Shown piece after piece: positions 42,758 to 53,363 of a stretch of DNA of 64,000 nucleotides. This stretch comes from Helianthus annuus (Eukaryota > Streptophyta > Magnoliopsida > Asterales > Asteraceae): NCBI RefSeq assembly GCF_002127325.2, contig NC_035436.2, positions 84,937,716-85,001,715 of the forward strand, given 5' to 3'. The position numbers and the translations under genes are program-made. The notes beneath the pieces are model-generated. The model made no database searches. It was not told the DNA's origin and saw only the letters and a list, made by a program, of their open reading frames with translations. Every line of letters starts with the position of its first letter. Position 1 is the first letter of the stretch.

Positions 42758-43427
42758 GTATGGACGAAAATGCCGGTCTCCTCTCAGCTGGCATGAGGTT
42801 GGGGAAAAGCAGTTCACTGGCCCTGAGATTATACAAGAGACAATGGATAAGATTCTTCAGATCCGTGATAACTTGATCAAGGCTAGAAGCAAACAAAAGA
42901 GCTATGCTGATAGAAGGCGCAAGCCTCTGGAATTTGTTGTTGGAGATCGACTTCTTCTTAAGGTATCCCCCTGGAAGGGAGTAGTTCACTTTGGTAAAAA
43001 GGGGAAGCTCGCTCCTCGCTATGTGGGTCCTTTTGTGATACTTGAGAGAATTGGCAAGGTAGCGTACAAACTCGATTTGCCTCAGGAATTAAACAACGTG
43101 CATCTAGTGTTCCACGTGCTGCGGAAATGTCTAGCCGATGAGGAACTGCAAGTTCCTCTGGAAGACTTGCAAATAAACGAAGCTGTTCAATTTGTGGAGA
43201 AACCGGTCGAAATCATGGATCAAGCTGTCAAGCTTCTAAGGCGCAGCAAAATTCCCATTGTCAAGGTTCGATGGGAAGGAAAACGTGGTGCTGAATTCAC
43301 TTGGGAGTTGAAAAGTGATATGAAAGCCAAGTACCCGCATCTCTTTGAACAGTCTTCTTCTAAGAATTCGGGGACGAAATCTCCTAAAGGAGGGGAGACT
43401 GTAATGCCCAGCGTCCCTGAACTTTAG
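42756..43427 (+). pseudogene. element C integrase C-terminus and chromodomain-like tail
   Basis: This 223-codon frame starts right at the frameshift ([16 protein letters not shown]). It contains the SPWKG / [14 protein letters not shown] integrase C-terminal region and the chromodomain-like [15 protein letters not shown]. The tail runs through the polypurine tract (43386-43399) and ends 27 bases inside the 3' LTR, so the last codons are LTR-encoded. Confidence 0.82.
43365..43399 (+). other. polypurine region of element C
   Basis: AATTCGGGGACGAAAT is followed by CTCCTAAAGGAGGGGAGAC, ending directly at the LTR start TGTAATGCCC (43400). Confidence 0.85.
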
Positions 43428-45592
43428 GCTCTGGTCAAGAATAGTCCCTGAAGTTTACCTTTTGTCTATTTTAGTCCCTAATCTTTGTGGATTGTCCATT
43501 TTCTTGGAATGTCTAAGTATACGTTTGGAAATGCCTAATTCTATATGATTTGAATGCCTAATTCTGTATGATTTGAATGCCTAAATCTATGCTTGAATGT
43601 CTATCTGGAATGCCTAATGTTGGAATGCCTAAATGTGGGAATGTCTATATGTGGGATTGCCTAAATTCTATATGATTGGAATGCCTAAAAGTCTACATGC
43701 TTGGATTGTCTAAATTACAAAGCTTGGAATGTCTATATATTTGGAATGTCTAATTCTATGTGCTGGAATGTCTAAATCTATTTGGTGCTTGACTCCTTAA
43801 ACTCGTGAAACTTGATTCTTGGTTGAACGAGAGACTAGAGCCTTGTCACTGGCGGAATCTATTATTCTATTACTCGAATAAAACGCAACGCTAAACCTAA
43901 CTCGCAAAGCAATCAAAGTCTGGAACACGGAAAGGTCGGGTTGGCCGGGGTGCCATCCGATCGGACTACCATCCAATCGAATTATCACCCTATCGGATGA
44001 CCACTCGATCGGACAGCAGTCCAATCGGACAGTCACTCGAACCAAGCACACCTTCCCTCCTCTTCTCCTCTCCCTCACACTATAAATAGACCTGTCACAT
44101 CACCTTTTTCATTGATGTGACAGCTCTACTCGATCAGACCCTCTACCTCCTCATTTCTTCATTTTTCTTGCTGATTTCGGTTCGTTTCAAGCTAGATCCT
44201 TGTACTTTCTTACTCTACACGTCATCCTTTACGTAATTCTCACTTGAAATCGCACTTTTTACCGTGAAATCTCTCAGATCTGAGTTCATGAGGGTTATGT
44301 CATCATGGTGTTTTGTACAAACTGCCATGTGATGTCATTCTAAGCAAGAGCTAGCTCGGATCTAAGGTATTTCATGCGTTTCACATTAAATCTAAGCTAA
44401 ATCAATAATTTCCATATAAAATTTGGGTAATTCTTCATCTTTTCTTCAAACTTTCAATTTACTTCGGTGATAAACGGGACTGAACGCGCTGTAGACTTGA
44501 TCGGAGGTCTAGAGTTGGTTTAGGGACGGATTGTTCACTGACTAAGACGATCACGGGGTGGATTCCGGCATAAACCCGTCACTAACAGACAAACGGGTCG
44601 GACTGGTTCCCGACCGATCAGAATGTCTGAGAAACGATAAGTTACTGTCGCCTCAGTATGTACCATGACGTCACCATTAATTTTCAAAGTTAGAATTTTT
44701 GCAAAATTTGTAAACTATCAAAACTTGGAAGTCTGATCGAATGGCAACCCGATCGGACAGCCGTCCGATCGAACAGCCGTCCGATTGGAACGACCAGGTT
44801 ATCTGCACTCAGACCAAATGGCAATCCGATCGGATTATCGTCCGATCGGACAGCCACCTAGTCTCTTTTGTTATAAAGTTCACTCAAGTAGCAACCCGAT
44901 CGGATGGTCGTCCGATCGGGCAACCACCTGTCCTCTCACCCGGTTATGTCACATGACCGACTGGCCATCCGATCGGACATCCATTCGATCCAGTAACTGT
45001 TCCAACACTTATGAAATCTCGTTATTCTACCCGGCTCTTATCCTATTGTACTCTAATCAGGCTAACTCTAAAAGGAGCTCCCTTTGATCCAATAACAGTT
45101 GCGACTGTTAAGTAATCAATGTGAGTATACTCGACACCCTTTTTACTCTAAACTTTGGGGTGTAACATGTATTCTATTAAACTATATACTTTTTGGCAAT
45201 CTAAACTCTATCCTATGTGTTTGTGAAAACTTGTGCATTCTTGTATTCTATTTGTGCTATGTGACGTTTAATCCAGGGTGTTTAGTTCCGCCTTAACAAT
45301 AGTAGCGCTATAGGGGGTGCACCTCTCCCATTATTCTCAGGGGGGATTGTTAGGAGGATTCTAGTTTACCTTGAGTCTTGGGTAAACACTAAAGCATCGG
45401 GATACTTGGGCTATCACTGCGTGGACTGCGACACTAGCACGGCTGAAACTATTTTTATATACTTACATTATGGATATGAGTTGTTTTTAATCTATTATTC
45501 TAGTATCAAACTTGTATACTCGCCAATACTTTTGTATTGATATTTTAATACATGTTGCAGGCTGATAAGTTGCTGTGGAACTCATGGAAAAC
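43400..45592 (+). repeat. 3' LTR of element C, truncated
   Basis: It matches the 5' LTR but has a single copy of the 606-bp promoter block. It is cut at 45592 (CTCATGGAAAAC), where minus-strand LTR G begins. The remaining ~260 bp of LTR is not seen again in the window. TATA plus hairpin lie at about 44080-44123 (CTGTCACATCAC 44092-44103; right arm TTGATGTGACAG, one mismatch). Confidence 0.88.
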
Positions 45593-47646
45593 TGTCACAC
45601 CCCTTTCTTAGGCGGAAGCACGAGGTGTGATCATGAAAGGTTTTCATTGCATATGAATGGTAAACATATTACATGCTCGTAAAAATAACTTCAAATACCG
45701 ATAACATTACATAACTGAAAACATATTTTAAGTTTGGAGTTTACATCACATCATAAAACGTTGTCTGAAAAGTTTACTACATTATTCATAGATAAACATA
45801 AACGACATCCCGGAGCAAGAGTAAGACCGCGCGCACATCCACTTTAGTTACCTGAAATACATGTTAGTTTTTGGAAAATCGTCAACATAATGTTGGTGTG
45901 AATTCATGCAGTTTTGTATTAAACCTTTGTATACTTTGTATGAAAACATGGTATGTATTTTGTATAAATCAAGTATTTCTGTAAGTATCGAGATTGTTAA
46001 TGGGTTGCAAGGCCATTAACATGTGACACGACATAGAAAGCATCCAAACCATAGGCATTTTTCTAGTTGTCGATTCACGACTGAGACACAAAAGCACTAC
46101 TTGGTACTAGTTATCACCAAGATTGTGGCTGCCCGAAAACCCATTAGATCTAACCTTTTGTTCAGCGGTCTTAGTATGTACACGATTAATGGTGCTTCTG
46201 GGACCCTATTCGTGACACGATTTCAAGTATCATTCCTTAGTTCTTGTATCCATCATACCATAACACATGTATTTTCCCCAAGTTTAAAAAGTATGTAAAA
46301 GTTTAAAAGTGGGGACATGAACTCACAACTTTGCGTTCCTTGCGCCGTAAACTTCACCGGGTTTTGCTTATATAACATCGTGACCAATACGTGTTTTACT
46401 AACGTTAGTCACTAGACGTGTATCGCATAAGTAGAAGTCACCATCTTTTATGTATGTGTTCTTGCGTTAAAAATAATTTATATTTTTAACTATGTATCTT
46501 ACTTATATTATTTTCTCAAAAATAAATATAAGTATCTTGTATTTTTCACCCGAATTATGTATTTTGTCCAAAACTTCATTTCATGTTCATAACTTGTCTG
46601 AGTTACATAATCTATCAAGTAATATATTTTCATAAATGTATTCTCTTGTATTTGTCTAAGCATGTTGTATGTGTATTTTTGTATTTTTACTCCTTAGGAG
46701 TATTTAGTGTATTTCAAGTTCTAATACACTGTCACATATAATACATACTACATACACTTAGCACAAAATTTGGTGATCAATAAATATATATATTTTCCTC
46801 AAAAAAATATACATACTTAATATCAATTTTTATCTTGAATAAATCATCATTTTTTAACTTGAAGTTTATATAAAACTTAGGGAAACCTTGGTAAATATTT
46901 TTAGGTACATTTTTAGGGAATAAGTTTCACCAAAACTTATATTTTTCTAAGTGTCAAAATTTTATAGAAATTTTGACATGGTTTCCCCTAAAAATGGAGG
47001 TTTCCCATGTTTTCGAAACATGTGTTTATTTTCTTTTTAAATCATCATCAAACATCAACAACACAATCAAAACTTACCATAAGCCAAGATCATGTAATTT
47101 ACACTACATCATGAACTTGAAGTTTTTGGAAAAACTTGTAGTAACTTACCATGTTATTTAGTAGGTTTAGTTACCCTTTAAAACATGCTTATTTGTTTGT
47201 AAATCACTTTATTAAAAGATTTAGTCATTTACAACTTATAAGATGATTTTTCTAAAAATATTTCTTTTGTATTTTTCTTGTTACTCACATGTTTCTAGTC
47301 TTGTTTAAACACTAAAAATACGATTAGTTTATTTAGAAATCATGACTTTGTAAATCTTGTAAATAAACTTGGTTTCTTGGGAAAATTATTCTTGTAATCA
47401 TCTATTTACAAGATTTGTATTTTGTTTAAATCATCTTTACATATGAAGATCACTTTCATTATTCAAGTTCATGAAGACATATAGTATGATGATCTTGGTC
47501 TTTCACAAGATCGCCACCTTAACTTACTAGATTATGTGTTTGATCACAATCTAGTAGGCTCCATATGATGTCTAACATTACTAACACTAATAATCAATCA
47601 ACAAGAAGCAAATCAACACATTCAACATGCATTCTTATATTTTAAA
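45593..47646 (-). repeat. LTR fragment G, minus orientation
   Basis: It starts TGTCACACCCC, the reverse complement of a GGGGTGTGACA LTR end, immediately after C's 3' LTR. Read on the minus strand it follows the order of B and D LTRs: a GGAAACC..CAAAATTT section near 46960, the GTTGTGAGTTCATGTCCCCAC section near 46305-46330, and a TTAATGGCCTTGCAACCCATTAAC section near 45995-46020. The upstream part of the LTR is absent, cut by the LTR start at 47647. No coding sequence seen. Confidence 0.7.
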
Positions 47647-48349
47647 TGTGACAACTGGTAGTTTACGCCTTTAATTACGCGATTAACAGATGATTAAAAC
47701 GATAATAGATAATGTTTACGACGCAAATTAACTTAATTAGGCCTTTGGTATGCCTAGGAACGTCTATCCGACTTTATAGTACGCGTATGACGATTTGCGT
47801 GGAATCTGCTGAACGATAAGCGGTACCGAACTGACATCGGACAAAATACCGACAACGTCCACTACCGACCCTAATTTACGTACTTTAACACTAAAATTAT
47901 GTTTTAACCGGGCTACGCTGGCTTTAGAGTTTTACTTAAATTTTCCCCTAAGAAACTCTAGTTGATGGAGCTATTTAAATCTTAAATCCTATAATATTAA
48001 ATACCATTTTATTTCAAATTCACTTTTGTTTGCTTTGCCGTCAATTACAACAAGAAAGGAAAGTAAATTATGACCCATCAAATCCTAACATGCATCCATT
48101 TATTAAACTATTTATATTTCCCATACAACCAACTAAATGAATGTCATACTCATTTTTTTTTCTTTCTTCTCTGATGGTCTATGAAAAAGAATCCCATAGG
48201 ACAAATTTAGACTGTGGTAATTATCCAAATACACACTCCTCCATACATATTCACAATATTAAATTATAAACACCTTAACATTTTTTTTCCTACTATACTA
48301 CAAGTTATAGAGTATGCAGAATAATGATTTGGTTGAACCTACCCATCAT

Positions 48350-49330
48350 ACCCAATCTTTTTGTCTCCCATGCCACTTATAGCCATGAGTCAATACATAG
48401 AAGGTCTTGGTTTCTACTGTTTACAAGAATACACACTTAACATAAATAAATCACACAGACCACATCCACAACCCTCCTTCACAATTCAAAACACAAACAT
48501 CCTCACTCTCCTCTCCCTCTCGATTTCTCTCTGTCACACAAGAGGGGTTCTAACCTTCAACCACACCTACATTCAACACCTGCCCCCCCTTTTGTCTGTT
48601 CTGTCACCGGTGAGGCGGTGTGGCGGTGGTGAGTCGAAACGCCAACGACAGTGCCACCCCTCCTTCTCGGTTTCTTGGTTACCCACACCCGAGCCGGCGC
48701 TGGTAACCGGCCGGCTATCTTCCTGTAAAACACCCTCAAAACCCCCATCTTAATACCCGTTCGAGCACAGAGAGTCGGAGAGAGGAGAGAGACCGGAAAG
48801 AGATGAAGAAAGAGACAGACATGGGAGTGACGGCGGCGGAGTCACGACATCGAATGCGGTGGTGTTTGGTCTCGGGTCAATGATAGACGACGATTCAAAC
48901 CAGGTCAGATTCGGTTGGTTTGGTTTTCAGTTCGGATTCGTCGAGTGACGTACAGGTTCGAGTCACAAATCAACAGACCTCTCCATCCCAGTTATGTTTC
49001 AGCTCGGGTCAAACTGTTTCCGGTCAGATTATAGCTTCCGGTCGGATTCGGGTTGCGAGTCAAGTCTCGGGTGTGACAGTCTGAAAGGTTTTGGTTCGAG
49101 TCTTGGTCAGAAACATGATGCGGGTTTTCGGTTCAACTCGGTTCAGATTTCGGTCACGGGTCTCGGTTAAAGCAGCAGGTTCGGGTCATAGCTGGTGCTT
49201 GGTTCGGGTTCAGTGGTTCGGGTTTTATTTTGATGTTCAGTCAACTCAGTCAACTGTTAGTCAATTGAGGTCAACACGAGTCAACGGGAAGTGCCTAAAA
49301 CATACTTTAAATGCAGAATTCTGCACTTAA
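48350..49330. other. GC-richer segment with no supported gene
   Basis: The open frame 48361-48753 and others here show no family features. 48600-48760 is locally GC-rich (GGTGAGGCGGTGTGGCGGTG), and 48880-49230 repeats GGTTCGGGT / CGGGTCA / GATTCGG words. It could be an LTR untranslated region or a captured gene's 5' flank. I cannot decide. Confidence 0.45.
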
Positions 49331-50244
49331 TAAACAAAATTCAGCATTTAACTATGCTAGTAAAGTGCAAAAACATGGCAAAATAATCCTAGATACTTTC
49401 CAAGGTGTTAGGAATTAAATGTATCACAAAAAGTATTATAAAAGACACCTTATGGATTAGTTAAGCACTTTAACGGATCAACATCCAACCGAACAACCGG
49501 ACTTTAACCGGAACACAAAAATATTGCCAAACACATTGTTTTTATTTTTCTGAGTTAGTTAGGGTCCCCGAACACCCTAACACACTTTATATTATATAAC
49601 ACACCTTAACACACTAACTAAACACTTTAATCCTAACTAGTTAGTAACTATATCATTGAAAACCAACCCCACACCCGCCCTCCTGGGCGACGGTCACAAA
49701 GGGTGACCCACCCTTTGATTTCTTTAAGTTTTATATTAGCTCATGTTGGACAATTAGAGACATTAAGCACAATGGTTAAAGAAGGAACATGGTCTATATA
49801 ATGATACAAAGGTTATGACTTCTCATTCTCACAACAACATTTAGCAAACAACTCTCTCCTCCTCTTCCCTTGTGATCGGCCGAAACCACACACACCACCA
49901 TCACCACTTTCAAGTTTTCCTTCAAGCATTCTACATACATCCAAAGGTGCTAGAGACCATACAAGTAAGCTTGGTGTGTTCGGAAGCTCAAGGACCGCTC
50001 TCGTTTTCTTTTATCCATCACTTTTACACTCTTGAACTCCCCTAGCCTTGTGCTTGTAGTAAGTTTCTTAGATCTTCATCTTCTTCATATTTTTGATGGT
50101 TAATAGTAAAAAGAATGGTGAAATCTCAAGAACTCTAAAGAACCATAACTAGTTTTGAACACAAACTAACAAAGTGTTGAAGTAGTGTTATAATGATGAA
50201 GAAATCATGATATATTTTTGTTGTTATGCTTGTTGAATGTTGTT

Positions 50245-52808
50245 TGTCACACCCTCAAAATACCACCTAGGGAGTGTCCCTGATAGGCGTGTGACGTACC
50301 AATAACGAGCCACCAATTACATTGAACCCATACAAGTTATAAATAAAATCTCCATTATTAATAAAAATATACTCAACAAGTTAAAATGAAGATCAATAAG
50401 TTCAGCGGAAGCAAATAGTAAACCAAGTTAAATTGTTTCATAACCAAAGTATGGTCTCATGAAATCAATCACATAATCCTTCCCGTTGACCCATGACCAT
50501 TCCAGCTACTCCAGACAGCAAGTTCTCCAAATCCAAGATACCTAATGACCTGCGAGCATGTAACAAGTGTATCAGACAAGCTGGCGAGTTCACAGTTTTA
50601 GAAAACGTTTGTTACCGGTTGTATGTAAAACAGTTCACTGACAATGCAAGTAATATTGTTAATATCTCAATTCCGAACAATGACGGCTCCTGAAATACAC
50701 GACTGCCCTTCCCACGTACTCCTATCTAGTACTGGGCCAGACTGGGTCATTAGTTCACCTCCGTCCTCTACAGGCACGGGGTGAGGGTGCCAAACCTAAG
50801 TAGCGCTACTAACTAATACCCGATGAGGGACTTACAAATGATGATAGGTGAGAATATTAACCAATATACTCGTTTTTACCCAAAGACTCATCCCCCCATG
50901 GAATACCCACTGACTGTCCCCAACCACTGGGACGCATGCTCGAATGTAGTGAACTCACCTTAGGTTGCTCGGTAAATTTAAGACACGAGTTCCCAGTTAA
51001 TCAATTAGCTCCTAAAGCAGTTACCAAAATCAATTAGTTTCACATTCATTTAACATGTCACACTTTAGTGCTTAAACATTAAACAAGTAGTACAAACTGT
51101 ATTAGCTTGTTGACATAATCTTGGTCTTACAAAAGCATTTGTTGTTATGCACCACCCAATCTATTCTATGTATATCACCTTGAACATCATTTAACACAGC
51201 AAATATTCACATAACGGCTCATTCATCACACAACTCAGTTGGACTCCAGGCCAAATCCCACTCATTATGCGGCCCAAAAGTAAATTAAACATGTATGGCC
51301 CAATCGATTGTTTGCAAGTTCAATTATATACTTATCTACAGTCCACCATCGAGCATGTAGATCCAATTGTTTAGGGGCCATTTCACTATTTATTGGCTAC
51401 CTGACCAGTAGTCAATATGATCATCACTTCAAGATTATGAATCTGACCCATTAGGTAGGTTGTCATGTATCTTCAGTATCATATTATTACCTAAATAAAT
51501 CACTATACTCCATTCACATATAAAACATGCTGGGCTGATTATAACTCACATGGATAGTCTACTTCAATAAGCAAGAAGCTTCAACACACGATTCATTTTG
51601 CAACACATATAATATCTCGGTTATATTTCATGCATTCCAGCTGATGTATCAGCCATTAAACCAGTCCATCGGATCAGCTATTGGTCCTAATTCGGACCCC
51701 AAAGCCAACATTTCAGACTTCAAGTAAGCCTACGTCTTCCTACGGTTACATGCGGCCCATTTAATACCCACTCCCTTGAATTATTTCCATTCAATTTGTC
51801 AACACAGGAGGGGGGGGGGTCATCATGTGCCAGCCACGAAAATAATATGCATATTGCAAAAATTCCATGTTACTTTTATTTGCCAATCCCCCTAATCATG
51901 CACTAAATAATAGAACTCTCATTCCTAGCAAAAGTCAATCTATTTGATATCAAACTTACATGTCATTCACAACATATCTCAATTAAAGAGTTTTATTAAT
52001 TCTGACACATATTCAGAAGTGCACATGGTTAATTAGATCAAATCATAATTTTTACAATAGTTCACATCATTATTGCTATTAACAAGACTGGCACAATGGC
52101 CGACAACTGTTATTGTTTTCATGCCATCATTGGACCTTTTTTTTCTTTTATAGTGGAATACCAATTCATGCACATGATGCCTACCTATGCTACCACATAT
52201 ATATGTCTATCCAAATCGCACAGTTATCACAACATGCCTATGTATACTTATCGAAACTGCATTGCTGATGTTAGTAGTTCTAGATCATACAATATGCATG
52301 GAATATCACACAAGGGTTTCACTTAGATGCACAATTATCAAATAACCAACTAATTTCAATAATCGCATGAAACACTAACCGAATGACTGATGATAGTATG
52401 ATGATGATGATCACAACAGGGGGTTTTGCTACGGCCGTTCACAACTTGATTAGGGTTTGCGAAATATGGTAACGGTTGTGTATTACTCTCTAACCTACGC
52501 ATACATAAAATAAAGGGAGGAGTTGGGCCGAGTTCTATAATATTGAGGGATTGGGCCAAGAATTACTTAAGGAGGTTGGGCCAAGTTACTTATAAGTGAT
52601 GGCGGCCCAATGACCCCTGCGAGGCCAAACTCAACCCCGTAGCCCACTAAGCACACAACATACACAATCACGTTTAACAATCAGCATGTTTACTAAGTCA
52701 CGAGCGTAAAATAACTTCTATCATCGAAAGGAGACGTGAGAGAGAACTAATAATAAAACAGGATCGCGTGACTAAGAGGCACTAACCTTGAAAGTTCGGG
52801 TTGTCACA
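50245..52808 (-). repeat. 3' LTR of element E
   Basis: This 2,564-bp copy is identical to the other as read, except for 10 G near 51809-51819. The small open frames in it (50493-50693, 52096-52326, 52356-52559 minus) repeat exactly in the other LTR and have no protein features. Confidence 0.93.
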
Positions 52809-52850
52809 TCATCCCCAACTTGAAAGAAATTTCGTCCCGAAATTTGACAA
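52809..52850 (-). other. polypurine region of element E
   Basis: On the minus strand AAATTTCGGGACGAAATTT is followed by CTTTCAAGTTGGGGATGA, ending at the LTR start TGTGACAAC. A second, slightly different copy of the LTR edge plus this motif lies at 53012-53056. Confidence 0.8.
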
Positions 52851-53363
52851 GTAAGCACAGAGAAGTGAAGTGATAGAGAATCAAATTAAACTATATGCAA
52901 CACCACACACATAATAATCAAGCATTACACACAATCACCAATCATCCAGACAACTACGCAGACACCACGTAAACCAAATTGTAAAAAAAACAGAATCGCG
53001 AAGTCAGTTGGGTGTCACATCATCCCCAACTTGAAAGAGAATTTCGTCCCGAAATTCATCAATGAGATCAAAAGTTGATACAACCGTTTCGATAACTACG
53101 GATGCTAGAGCTTACTCTGACCATTGCGTCTCCACGTGAACTCCGGTCCACATCTTGGGTTCCAACAAAATTTCGCAATTGGAATCCAATTGTGTCAACG
53201 ATCCTTACTTCCTCATCGATGTCTTTTATTGGATCCTTGACAACTGTAACTTGTCTAGCAAAGTCATCACAAATGTTTCATCAAACACTGCCTTAGATCC
53301 GAAGCATAAGTGACATGGTGAACATTACTCGATTCGTCAGGTAATTCGGGTTTGTAGGACATG

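Larger units (their letters stand above)
34172..45592 (+). mobile_element. element C: Ty3/gypsy chromodomain retrotransposon
   Basis: The structure is 5' LTR 34172-37174, tRNA-iMet-type primer site 37178, long leader, gag-pol (38814-43427), polypurine tract, and 3' LTR 43400-45592 truncated by minus-strand LTR G. Protein motifs and LTR promoter design are close to element A. Gag-pol has two frameshifts and several stops. The five bases before the 5' LTR are GTAAT; no matching right duplication can be checked. Confidence 0.9.

Noticed and set aside
48361..48753. 130-codon open frame as a novel gene
   Set aside because: Composition follows the CT-rich and GC-rich local DNA. There is no domain, and an overlapping frame on the other strand is equally open.
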